Source: Pleurotus djamor | Lineage: Eukaryota > Basidiomycota > Agaricomycetes > Agaricales > Pleurotaceae | NCBI GenBank assembly: GCA_029747585.1 | Contig: JAPEVF010000002.1 | Coordinates: 101,405-165,404, forward strand | Length of the DNA stretch: 64,000 bases | Reading direction: 5' to 3' | Shown: positions 32,509 to 43,311 of the stretch, in pieces | Position numbering within the stretch: the first letter of the stretch is position 1 | Layout: each line of letters opens with the position of its first letter | Position numbers and translations under genes: made by a program | Notes under the pieces: generated by a model | The model's database searches: none | Seen by the model: the letters and a program-made list of their open reading frames with translations, nothing else | Told to the model about the DNA's origin: nothing

Positions 32509-34749
32509 ATGCCTCGCAAGAAGATCACAAACAGAAACAAGAAACGCGCCGAGTTAATGGCGAAACGCGCTGCCAAGCGAGGAGATGCGCCTCCTCCAGA
32601 ACCAAAACGCTTGGTTCACAAACGGAATATGCAGTCGAGATTCGCACCCGTCTCCGGTGCCGTTGGTTCCGCTCGCAAACTCCAATCGGCGTTCGTCAAA
32701 CTCCCTAAGGAGTATCTGGAGACGACGAAGACGCTTGCTGCGACGATTCCGTTGACGAGACCGCTCACTTTGGAATCCGCTGTGTTACCGACGTTCCAGT
32801 ATAATCCCAATGAAACTGATGATGGTGATACGGAGGGACGGCAACAGAGAAGGCCACCAGCGTTGACTTGTCCGAAGAGACCCTCGTGGCGATTCGATAT
32901 GACGAAGAAGGAGGTCGAGTCGAATGAAGAAGGCCACTTCCAGAAGTGGCTGAAGAAGACAGACGAGCTTATTGAGAAATGGCGGAATCAGGAGAGCGAG
33001 CAGGTGGAAGCTGAAGGATCTACGCCCACCGATGTCGAGCTTCCACCTAAAGAGCCGACTCAGATGCCTAGTTCGTGGTCGTATTTCGAACGCAACCTCG
33101 ATGTCTGGCGACAACTGTGGGTAGTGTCTGGCAATCTCTTTATCACACATATTGACATCTTTCCTCGTTGTAACCTTTCAGATGGCGAGTTACTGAAATC
33201 TCGCAAATCATCCTCGTCCTCCTTGACTCCCGGTGTCCCCTAGTCCACTATCCCCCAAGCCTCCGCGAATTCCTCTCCAACCGCAAAGTAATCCTCGTCC
33301 TCACCAAAGTCGACATCTCCGGGCCCGAACGAACAGCCGCCTGGACGTCCTACCTCAACTCCACCTTCCCCGGCGTCCGTATCGTCCACGTCGAAACGGA
33401 ACGACTTCCACCGACAGATCAGAAGCTCCATCATCGGCAGGAGTTGCGTGTGTCGAGTGCGTTCCGGAGAGAGTTGGTTGGTGCGATTCGGGAGTTGCAT
33501 GCGGAGTTGTTGCAGCCTCCTGAGGAGGTGAAGAAGAATGAAGCGGCGTTGAGAAAGTGGAAACCCTCGGTGAAGCCATTTGTAAATTGGGATGAACTGA
33601 TTACGGCGGAAGGCGAGCGAGTGGGGACTGAGATACATGGGCCTACACCGCATCATACTGAGGATGGCGCAGAGGGAGAGGCAGAGAAGGAGCCAGATTT
33701 TGTGACTATTGGATTGATCGGTGAGTATTCTTGTTACTCGAAAGTCCTTGTCGACTCTGACTGGTATGATCAAGGACAACCGAATGTTGGTAAATCTTCG
33801 TTATTGAACGCCCTCTTCGGAAGAACGAGGGTCAGCGTGTCAAAGACTCCAGGCAAGGTATGTGATTGTGTTTCATACCAGTCCACTTCACTGACTTCCA
33901 TCCAGACGAAGCATTTCCAAACGCTATTTTGGACGCAGGATGTTCGTCTTGTAGACTGTCCTGGACTTGTTATGCCAAACTATGTTCCAATGGAAATGCA
34001 GGTTAGAGAACGACTTGCAGCAACATCGAAATGATATTCACCGATTAAATCTAGGTCCTTTCTGCTATCTTGCCTATCTCGCGCATGGCAGCCATCGCCG
34101 CTTGCACGTACTATATCTCTGAACGTCTCCCTCTCGAGCGTATCCTTCAGCTACAACATCCTAAAGAGGTAGCGCCCCCGGTAGAGGACAAACGAACGTG
34201 GAGAACGGGTTCCAAGCCTACGGCTCACACTGAGCGGGCCATGAAATGGACAGCGATGGAAGTCCTCACTGGATACGCGGAAGCTAAGGCGTGGGTCACT
34301 GCTATGGCTGCGAGACCTGATGTTAACCGTGCTGGAAACGCAAGTAAGTAGGAATCGAATGTTGGTTCAAGGAGATTGTGTTGAATTGTGCTTCTCTAGT
34401 CCTTCGTGCGCTTGCTGAAGGCAGGATTGCTTGGGCATTTTGGCCGCCTGGCACTTCGCAAGAGGTGTTGCAAGCCAATGATGCCGATAATGGTATTTGG
34501 ATACCTCGGAGCAATGACCGTGATGCGATCGCTGTGGAGGAAACAAAGCATGTTGAAGAGCATGAGGAGACGACGGATGACTCTGATGAACTTGGAGAGA
34601 GTGAAGAGATAGATGAAGATGAAGAAGGGGAGGAAGAGGACGAAGAGGACGACGACGAAGAGGATGAATCGGGACTAGTCACGGGCTCGAGTCGTTTCTC
34701 CGCACTGTCTCTCGAGGAAGCGAGTGAAGTCGAAGGAGATGTGAAGTAG
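32509..34749 (+). CDS. GNL1-like circularly permuted GTPase
   Basis: Starts at the ATG at 32509 (MPRKKITNRNKKRAELMAKR) and ends EVEGDVK at 34749. Introns are removed to give FERNLDVWRQLWRVTEISQI, ILVLLDSRCPLVHYPPSL, then VILVLTKVDISGPERTA (G4 motif TKVD). After these come the P-loop GQPNVGKSSLLNALFGRTRV (G1, split by an intron), and LVDCPGLVMPNYVP (G3 DCPG). G4 before G1 and G3 is the hallmark of circularly permuted GTPases of the YlqF/GNL1 group; the FERNLDVWRQLW block points to GNL1. The N-terminus is basic and the C-terminal 60 residues are an extreme glutamate/aspartate tract. Related proteins act in the nucleus or nucleolus and cytosol in ribosome-linked processes; the exact role of GNL1 is not settled. 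Head of a plus-strand run of three genes. Confidence 0.8.
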
Positions 34750-34836
34750 CCCACTACCCCTGTGTATACCTAACCCCTAAGCATAATCCATTGGCGCTAC
34801 TGGGCGTCTAAAGCATCTCATCTCCTCTCATGTGCG

Positions 34837-35724
34837 ATGTCAGAGTCGTTATGGGGCAAACCTGACTACGAAGTGCCCAAGAACGCGTACGATCTATTAC
34901 GGGGAACGCCCGCGGCTACGGGAGGTGATGTAGATGAACCCCCGGTGGCAGATGAGCCGCCGAAGCGAGCCATCACGACTGCCATTGCGACGCCCCACGA
35001 CGCTGTTCTCCTCGAGCTACAGAACACCTATCCGAACGTTGACCTTTCTGCGGGGATCAGTCCCTCACTCTTGGAGCCAACAGAGGGCCTTGATGGCCAT
35101 CTGCTGGGGGATAATCTCGGACTCCCAGAGGATGAACGAACGTACATGCCTGAAGAACTGCGGGAACCGTTCACTGGTGCGGTATTGGGTGCGATTGGGC
35201 CTGGTAGCCAGAGGGGGATGAAGGAGTTTTCTTTGCGTAACCAGGACATGTGGACGCGATTGAGCAAGGTGCTTGACTTGCAGAGTGAAATTGCCAAGCT
35301 CCACATCGACATGGAAGGGATAACGGCGAAGGGTGGGGCTGGGAACAGGCAGGCAGCAGGCAGAGGGCCGAAGATGACGTGGGACTTGGACGAGCGGAGA
35401 CGGATGAACACTCGCCAGGATACTTTGCCTGCAGGAAAGCCAAAGACAGACGCGGAGGAGATGGACGTTGGAGCAGAAGAAGATGAAGAGGCGCAGAAAC
35501 GCAAGGCTCGCGAGGCAGAGTTTGCGAATCTCGCAACCAAGTTTGAAGGTCGCAAGGAAAAAGTGGACGCCATCATGGAGAAGCTCGGCGATCTCTCCAA
35601 AGCCCTCGCAGAGTTCCATTCGCTGCCAGACTCCACGCAGCCTCAGAGTCAGTCAGAAGATAAACACGCATTTGCGAATTGGCTCAGTGAAAGTCCTAAA
35701 TCCATGGCTAGCCACTTGGAGTAG
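34837..35724 (+). CDS. Protein of unknown function with predicted coiled coil
   Basis: Intron-free reading of 295 residues starting MSESLWGKPDYEVPKNAYDL, 87 bp after the GNL1 stop. I do not recognise a domain. Visible features: a proline/acid-rich first 60 residues; a segment YMPEELREPFTGAVLGAIGP; a helical part with heptad spacing (MWTRLSKVLDLQSEIAKLHI); a charged stretch EEMDVGAEEDEEAQKRKARE; and a final helix GRKEKVDAIMEKLGDLSKAL. There is no signal peptide or membrane segment, so it is probably a soluble cytosolic or nuclear protein that pairs through coiled coils. Codon use and the absence of frame breaks argue for a real gene. The VTA1 gene begins 158 bp downstream on the same strand. 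Confidence 0.65.
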   Translation: MSESLWGKPDYEVPKNAYDLLRGTPAATGGDVDEPPVADEPPKRAITTAIATPHDAVLLELQNTYPNVDLSAGISPSLLEPTEGLDGHLLGDNLGLPEDERTYMPEELREPFTGAVLGAIGPGSQRGMKEFSLRNQDMWTRLSKVLDLQSEIAKLHIDMEGITAKGGAGNRQAAGRGPKMTWDLDERRRMNTRQDTLPAGKPKTDAEEMDVGAEEDEEAQKRKAREAEFANLATKFEGRKEKVDAIMEKLGDLSKALAEFHSLPDSTQPQSQSEDKHAFANWLSESPKSMASHLE

Positions 35725-35882
35725 TAGCAAGTATTGTAGTAATGACCACGTTGTTGCAATGAGGCTATTATCCACTTTCGATCACTCGAACGTAGTCCCG
35801 TCAACGGAATACAAATGGCTGTGCTCCAACATATCTTGGTATATAACCGCTCTCTCCTCTTTCCTTCCTACCACCACCACCA

Positions 35883-37553
35883 ATGCCTACACTCGGCCTG
35901 CCTCCAGTACCAACAGACCTCAAATCCATCGCGCCCTATCTCCAACGCGCAGATGAACTCGTCTCAAAAGAACCAATTATCGCTTATTGGTGTATGTGAT
36001 TAACCTCTCATACTTGCTCTCAACTGACATTCTGTAGGCACATATCATGCTGCTCAGCTCGGCATATCCTTAAAAGCTAAAGATCCGCAATCCCGCAACT
36101 TCCTCTTTGAATTGCTCGGAACTCTCGAGAATATGAAGAAGGACATCGGACCAAACGATGCTATCGACATCGAGGCTGCAAGCGCAGCCTATGTCGAGAA
36201 CTTTGGTCTCAGAATCTTTGCTGTTGCTGACAATGAAGACCGTCGAGGGGCAGCCACCAGGTCTGTATGAGTGATCGCCCTATTCCGACTCATCATAGTG
36301 ACTTGTTCATAGATCTACAGCAAAGAAGTTCCTTGCAGCTTCCAACTTCTTGGAGGTCCTGAGGGTCTTCCCCAAGACTGAAATCGCAGACTCCGTACGT
36401 CGTTATCCTCTCAACCTCACTTTGTGTCCTAATCACGTCTCCTAGATCGAAGACAAGATTAAATATGCGAAGTGGAAAGCAGTTGACATTACAAAGGCCT
36501 TTAGGGAAGGGCGTCAGCCGACTCCTGGTCCTCCTGGACAACCGCAACCAGAATCATCTCCCGAACCACATTCTCTACCAGAACCACCCTCCGTTCACCC
36601 TCCCGGTGCTTCCCTATCATCCCCTCCTCCACCCCCCGGGAAGCCCTCAGGTCCTAGCATCCATCGCGTCTCGCCTCCGCCCAGAANTGTCCCCAGACGA
36701 CATCGCCAAGGCCAACCTCCCACACACAGCGCCTAAATCCTCTTCCCACCTCGGTGGTTTCGGTACACCCAACCAGGGCGAAGCTACACCCGATACTTGG
36801 AGCACCGCCGCCACACCAGGGAACGATCTCTCTCCGGGCAGGGATGCAGACGACACAGATAACATCATCCCCTCCATACCCACCATACCAAATCCAATAC
36901 AAGAAGATCGGCCACGCCGCGGTAGCGCATCCAGTAACCGTTCCCATCACCGGAACACCAGTTCCCTAGGCGGTACCGACGACGAAGCCTTACGCTCACT
37001 ACGATCATTCCCAAGCGTCCATGATGCAGACCCTCACAAAGCCGTCCGGTTCACACCAGGCGCTGCATTTGACAGCCCCGTCACGCCGCAGCATCATCTC
37101 CCCGATCTCCCTAACCACCCAACGCATCAGGTACACGATTCCGCTATAGATCTCTCCTTGGCGCCCACGAATATCGGTGGGCCTGTTATACCACCGCCTC
37201 CACCGCCTTTCCAAGTTCATGCGGACCCTGCGTCGCCTACGGTTTATCGACGGCCGGTGAATTTAGATGCAACGGCCGCGTCACCGCCTTCGATACCGCA
37301 GAGTTTCGCCGCGCCTACTGTAGTACCACAACTTTCACCACCGCAACAACCATACCCACCGCCTCCTTCCGCTGCAGCTGCTCCGAAGCCCATTATACCG
37401 GCACCCGTTGAGCTCACGCCTTCTGTCATCGCAAAGGCTCAAAAACACTGTCGGTTCGCGATCAGCGCCCTTGACTACGAGGACGCAGATCAAGCTCGAA
37501 AAGACTTGTTGACCGCATTAGCAACATTGGGAATACGTTTCCCTGGCTCTTAA
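35883..37553 (+). CDS. VTA1: VTA1/LIP5-like ESCRT-associated protein (frame break at an N)
   Basis: Starts at the ATG at 35883 (MPTLGLPPVPTDLKSIAPYL). The first introns restore YHAAQLGISLKAKDPQSRNF, NFLEVLRVFPKTEI and IKYAKWKAVDITKAFREGRQ, the MIT-like N-terminal domain of Vta1. A long proline-rich linker follows. The C-terminus VIAKAQKHCRFAISALDYED is the Vta1 dimerisation domain that stimulates the VPS4 ATPase during ESCRT-III recycling at endosomes. The linker changes reading frame at about 36687, where the sequence has an N: before it the text reads PSGPSIHRVSPPP, after it SPDDIAKANLPHTAPKS one frame over. This is most simply one missing base in the CCGCCC run, an assembly error rather than a pseudogene, since both sides keep family sequence. 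Confidence 0.82.
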
Positions 37554-37780
37554 ATCCCCCCTTTCTTTGGTCGCATTGCATTCCCTCGATCTTCAAGTTG
37601 GTTGTATGTATATTCTCATTCTGTGAATTTGCAAGCCACAGAAGTGGCTGCTGTATATGCTATCCATTACCAGAAATTCATTACTGGTTAGTCCTACTTG
37701 ACAATTCCATAATCACTAGTACTCCCCATCTGGGTCATTTGTATACGCGACATAGCACCACTGCGATCGTCCAAGCACCA

Positions 37781-40613
37781 TCAAGTCTGCATCGCCTTCA
37801 TCCTTTCTTCCATTTCGCGAATCCTCTTTTTTACGGGACTCTCTTCGGCTGGTGGACGAACCGAGTTCGGTGGAGGTGTTTTCGTCCGCTGATTTTGGAG
37901 GGGATGATTGGTTGGTGGATCATGTTCTTTCACATCGACCGCGACTTTCATTGGTTCTTCGTTTTGATGACGAGGTAGCGGCTGTGCGTGTATATCGCCT
38001 TGAGGTGTTTTGCCTCGATTTGTCTCGTTTACAAGTGGGTCACGGCTGGGTTCTTCACATACATCGCTTTGATGACGAGGTGGCGGCTGCGCGTGAATAT
38101 CACTTTGCTGAGATTGAGAAAGAGGAGCCACTGATCCACTCGTAGGTTGTTCTAGACCCAGCGACGGGGGAATTGGGAGGAGTCGTGAACCTCTTATCAT
38201 CGTATCTATGGGAGCCTCTCCTCCCACTCCTACTTCCATTTGTTGTAGTGGTTCTTGTTGATCCTCGAGGCGAGTGGAGAGATCTGGTGTGTCATCATCT
38301 TCTTGGATCATCATCGCCTGCGGATTGTTGTCTTCTTCTTCCAGTATGATCTCAGAAGCCTCTTCAGATTCAAGTTGGATATCTTCGTCTTCCTCATGTT
38401 CGGCAACGCTACTTCTCAGTTCTCCTCGGAGTCGTGCAGCGTCTATCTTCTCTTGAACTCTCGCGGTAAATGAAGGAGGACCGCGTGGTCGACTAGGTCG
38501 AGGACCAAAACGAAGTGAGCCCTTTGGCGGGTCGACAGTTTCATTGGCATTGGCTTGGCTTCCAACGGGTTCCTCGTTTATATTCACTGTATCTTCACAA
38601 CGATCAAGTTCGGTCTCTTCATCTTCCTCAATTCGATCGAGCTCTTCCTCAGCGACCCCTTCTCGAGAACTCGTCGCCGTGTAGAGGTCCGAGAACCGAA
38701 GGGCATTTTCACCATACATAGAGTCAACTCTCGCCGAGTTGATAGCATGTTGCACTACCTGATTGCAATCTTCTTGCATAGCCAAATTTCCAAGTCCATT
38801 GTCGTCGGGATCGTCAACCTGATTATCGTAAAGCTGTTGCTCCGTTTCGTCATAGGGAATCCGAGCCAATTGGCCATCATCCCCTTCTTCGATAATATCG
38901 CCATCTACAGAGTGACTCAACCGATCTGATCCCGCGTCGAATATTCTCGATGCGGGGATCCGGTCCTGTTGTGTAGGTTCGCGAGTACAGTGCGGTATAG
39001 ACGGGATGTCGGTTCTGGAAGCCGTTAGGGTTGTGAGATTGGCGCACGGTGGTGGGTCCAAGGATAGGAAATTGACAATTCGAAGGGGTAGTTTTACGCG
39101 AACGTCCGATGTTAAAGGACCTGCACTGGCGACGACCCAGATCTCGTATGTGACTTCGAGCAGTCGAGAGCGAAGGATCGTCAGGGCGTCAGCCTGTAGA
39201 GCAATGGATCAGAAAGTACGACAAAGAATCGAAGGGTCTTACAGGTAAGAGGACGGAGTGCATAAGGGTGCATCGCTCTCCAGCGGGCACACCGGTCCAC
39301 CATCCTTTGGCACTGGCGTGGCCTTTACTACCGATACCTCCCATCTCAAGCGAGGACTCTGCGACCTGCTTCTGCGATGTGGACGTTTGGCAAGCATCGG
39401 GATCGATATCATTTGAATGGTATTTTGAAGTGTCCAGACTAGGATCGGGCACAAAAACCACAACAGAACGAACCAAAGAGAGGCCTAAACGTTTAATCGC
39501 TTTACTTGTGTTGTTAATGAGACATATCCGAACAAAGCAGCGCTGGCCAGCCACCCAATGTGTGCGATGAATACTTGCGAGTAGTTCAACTTTCCCGCTG
39601 CCGCCTAAGAGGAAGCCCTTAGATGAAGAAGAGCATAGAGGAGTGGGATCAGGAGCCAGAATCTGAGATGGATTGAGGCGAGGCCAGACTGAGCAATGGC
39701 GGTAGAAATGTGCGATAGAACGTTTGCCTGTACAAATGTCCTTGACTTTGATCGAGCTAGGAAGAGTTGATCAGTGTTTCAGAAGTCCCACGGAGTAACA
39801 GGCATACATCATGATGATATAACGCACAGCTAAGGCAGAATTGAGGACAAGAGTGCCTTTCGACTGACCAAAAGCGCCATCCAACGGGAGACCCATAGAG
39901 AAGCGGAGAGAATAGTCGCCTTCACGAGCCAGTGCGAATCCTTCGTCGTCAAGGCGGGAGCCATACATCGCCTCAGTCCCAGCAGAGATATCAGAGAGTT
40001 GAGCCGCATGTTGATAGAACATATGTCGAGTAGACTCGTTAGAAACGGATTCGAAGCCGATAACACGTAGCTTCCCGCCTCCAATCATAATAGCTGATTC
40101 CTTCTGCCGACGATTGCGAATTTTGATTATCGCTCTACCAGTTATCGTTCCGCCTTCAACGTAAGTATCGCTCTCAGTGATGACATCGACCTCCACTCTT
40201 GCACGAGGTTTGGCTTGTTCCAAAGCTGTGAGGTCGTGCCCAGTGACTTGAGATTGCCCAGGTTGAGGAAGCAAAAGAGTTCCAGCTCTGAGTTTCGCAG
40301 AGGAATTTCCGAGAAGGCATTTCAGTTCAGCAGCATTTCGTCCAGCGGGGGCACTCGCACTCAGTATTGTTCCGTGGCGGGTAAGGCCTGGATCGCAAAT
40401 TCCTTGAGAGGGATTGGAATCGACCGAAATAGTGTCGCTAGATCCACACGGAGTCAAAAGACCCAGCGCAACGCGCTGACCGCCGCGAAATGTAGCATGG
40501 CCTGTAGCATCGACTCCAAACTGAATCAAAGTGTCTCCCAATTCCGCCTGACCCAGACTACGATGACCAGAGGATTCCAAGTGAGCTGGCGGAAGCTCTT
40601 CTACCTCTAGCAT
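37781..40613 (-). CDS. Arrestin-like protein with long acidic disordered tail
   Basis: The frame reaches back to about 40751 without an ATG, so I chose the ATG at 40613 (MLEVEELPPAHLESSG). The arrestin N-like beta sandwich includes VITESDTYVEGGTITGRAII, GGGKLRVIGFESVSNESTR and EGDYSLRFSMGLPLDGAFG. After two introns the C-like sandwich has GSGKVELLASIHRTHW, RCFVRICLINNTSKAIKRLG and LLEVTYEIWVVASAGPLTSD. The remaining about 400 residues are acidic and disordered. They hold two copies of a DIHAQPxPRHQ unit and end in a charged helix (VKKRIREMEERMKAMQ). Fungal alpha-arrestins adapt Rsp5-type ubiquitin ligases to plasma-membrane transporters; I did not see a clear PPxY motif, so that role is unproven. 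It faces VTA1 tail-to-tail. Confidence 0.65.
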
Positions 40614-40813
40614 GGGCTCAATGAAGTTGAGTGTAGTGCTATGGCGAGATGGACGCGAGATGAGAAGTTGGTGAGAAGAGGGTAAGCCACAAGAAGGCAA
40701 CAAGCGCCAGCGCTTGAGAACTTGGTGGTAAAGAAGGCGCTCAAGAATCACCGGTCACCTGTGGACGCCCCGTCTCCTTTATAATTACAGGGCCCTCCTA
40801 GCATTATAGTGAT

Positions 40814-41998
40814 TCACCAATGTCCCAACTCGACCCTCTCTCTATCAAATCCAAGTTCCAGCCAGTCATCCACACCGTCGATAGAGTCTTCATCTTTCCC
40901 AAGGCCCACAAACCCGATACTTGAGTAGACACTCTTAGCGGGGTTATCATGACCTACGTAAAGCACGACGGCATTTCGTTCGCGGAGTAGTCTGTCAATG
41001 CGGTGGGGTTAGTTGAGAGATTACACCATGGGGTTTGCTTACTCTTCGCAAACAAAAGCCGTAAGGCGCTTTGCGCATCCCATCCGCCGCCAATCCACAC
41101 CGGTGAAAACCTTGGTTATGGAAGACACATCACCGCCTTCTCTTGTAACAGCAACAATCGAAGCGATCGTATCTGAAGTTCCTGGACCCAAGTGGACCCA
41201 CACCTTCTTATTTGAAACGAGGTACTTAGCCTCATCGAGTGCCCTTTCATGAGTGAGAACAAAGGGCGCCTGTGCGAGTGTCAACATAACCTCCAACAAT
41301 ATGGACGCAAGACGTACAGAGTCTTGGGCAAATTGATAGCAGAGGTCAGCTACGCCAGGAATATCTGAATCCATAGCCAGTCGCATCGAATGCTTAAGTT
41401 CTTGAGGAAGCGGTCTATATCGAAGACTAGCTTTTGTGCAATATGATTGCTTAGCAGCATAGTATACTTCTTGTTGAGCGATTCCAGTCAACCTTTGCCA
41501 TTCATCCGCAAAAACTTGGGAAACAGGTGCGAAAGCGAAAACGGAGAAAACCCGCTTCACGTCGACCTTGCGGTACAACCTCTCGGCCAATTCTCGTAGT
41601 CGCGGGCGACTGAATTCTTCGTTCGCGACCACTTTATATGGATGTGGGGAGAAGATGCAGATTGGGTATGCACCCATAGGGCCATCGGTACACGAAAGGA
41701 CGAAGTCAACACCACTGGAGCCAATCCCTTGTGAACTGCGACTAACAAACCAAAAGCGATTTGGTTGGTGTTCCTGTTGCTCCACTTCACGTAGACGTGA
41801 AGCGCTGAACAAGATAATATTGGCCTGACGAGATTTTTGACGAAGGAGTTTCCAAACAGAGTTAGGTATGTCCTTCGCAAGGGTGTAGCAATCCACGCCC
41901 ACTGGGTAAACGCGTATACCACGTAGCAGGATATACCAAGCCCGAGGGAGCAAGCTGGAGATAGCGGAAGGGTCAAAAGGTAGCAGGATAAAGGACAT
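40814..41998 (-). CDS. GNAT-family N-acetyltransferase with fungal N-terminal region
   Basis: Two exons (41043-41998 and 40814-40991) around a 51-nt GTAAGC..ACAG intron give 377 residues, starting MSFILLPFDPSAISSLLPRA. The GNAT domain occupies the C-terminal half: SIVAVTREGGDVSSITKVFT, the acetyl-CoA pyrophosphate loop WRRMGCAKRLTAFVCEE, then VVLYVGHDNPAKSVYSSIGF. The N-terminal about 180 residues (ASRLREVEQQEHQPNRFWFV and on) are not a domain I know but may be a second degenerate GNAT fold. It should transfer an acetyl group from acetyl-CoA to an amine; substrate unknown. A further 198 bp separate it from the arrestin-like gene, and it diverges from the POP3-like gene across 279 bp. Confidence 0.72.
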
Positions 41999-42277
41999 AG
42001 AACACCATTACAGACAAAGGAGACGCTCATCAGTTGGGAGCTCAGTGGGTGAAAAAGTGGATAGTACGTGGCGGGGTACTATGACCGAGTTCGAGGTCTT
42101 CTTAGGGGCCATAATCGAGTATTGGGGGTATTCGCCGTCGAATGCATTACTCCTGAAGTCAATCGTTGACTTTATACCCTTCGGGCACGTTGAAAGCCCC
42201 TCATTAATGACTTACATCCGCACGTCGCAGATATGGTCAAAGGGCAGTACTGTACTAGGCGCCCAAGATTGATCACC

Positions 42278-43259
42278 ATGTCAGCCAAAACCCATACACA
42301 TGGCTCCAATCGAGCATCGAAGTCTTCAGCTCCCGAGAAGAAAGTCGTCTTTAAAAGCGTCCTCGACAATCCGTATCGAGTTCAATGGTGACTTTCTTCT
42401 CCTCTACTCACACCCGGATCGCAAACTGATAGGACATTAGGCCCTCTCTTCCTCTCAATCTTCAGAATGCGCTCCTTGCACGACTCTTATTGGCGTTTGA
42501 CGGAGTTTCCAGTTATCAGGGCATCAATGACAAGGCCCGTAGGTCCAAGAAAAGGAGAATCCGACAATTAGAACCCCATCTGCCCAAAAAATGCAAAACT
42601 GAACATGAAGACGCCACGCCGGCCCAGCAAGTAGATGTTGACACCTCCGACCTTGTCGTGCACCCTCTCGTGGTGCCTTCGAAGCCTGTTATCTTAGAGC
42701 ACTTAATCACTGGCATAAATCAAGTCACTCGCAAACTCGAATCCCAGTTACGGGATTTGCGAATGAACCAAGAAGCTTCCGACCTCATTAGCAAACGAGT
42801 CAAGATCGTGTTTGTCTGTAAAGACGATATTGACCCTCCCATCCTTATCAGCCACCTCCCTCACCTGATCGCTGCGTACAATTCTGCTTGTATCTCGGAC
42901 CCCATAAAAATAGCCACTCTTCCCAGAAACTCGGAACAAACGCTTGCTGGAGCATTAGGCCTACGGCGAGTGGCGATCCTGGCGCTAGATGTGGGTTAAG
43001 CATCCTTGTCCCTGCCGTATCTGATCTCGCCTTGCAGGCAACATCACCGTCAATTGACGCTCTGTTCGAACTACTGAACCCCATACCACCCCTCACCTCC
43101 ACATGGATGACGGGGGGAGACCAATATCTGATCCCAACCCATGTCAAACAACTACGGACCACTGCTCCGACTGACATGAAGGGTAGTAAGGAAAAGAGGG
43201 TGGCTGGTAGACGAGCTGCGAAGGAACGTAAGAAGGTCACACTATTGAATCAAACTTAA
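42278..43259 (+). CDS. POP3: POP3-like RNase P/MRP protein subunit
   Basis: Three exons (42278-42387, 42441-42990, 43038-43259) give an in-frame 293-residue product. The N-terminus VVFKSVLDNPYRVQW joined to PSLPLNLQNALLARLLLAF is the signature start of fungal Pop3/RPP38-like proteins. Next come a basic stretch (RRSKKRRIRQLEPHLPKKCK), an L7Ae-like alpha/beta part (VKIVFVCKDDIDPPILISHL, LGLRRVAILALD) and a lysine/arginine-rich tail. Pop3 binds the RNA of RNase P and MRP, which process tRNA and rRNA precursors in the nucleus and nucleolus. The second intron contains a stop in the unspliced frame, so splicing is required. Only 52 bp separate its stop from the DCD1 start. Identity rests on remembered motifs and is moderately sure. 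Confidence 0.62.
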
Positions 43260-43311
43260 GCGAGAATCGCGCACTCAGCGCTTATATGTCTAAATCTCTC
43301 CTTCTTTCCAC

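Noticed and set aside
34323..34754. Serine-rich minus-strand frame at the end of GNL1
   Set aside because: It is the antisense reading of the GNL1 acidic tract.
35028..35636. Long minus-strand open frames opposite the orphan gene
   Set aside because: They are antisense shadows of a codon-biased coding strand, with low-complexity serine/leucine content.
40614..40751. Longer arrestin-like protein starting near 40751
   Set aside because: That start codon is GTG and the upstream residues show no arrestin similarity; the first ATG is at 40613.
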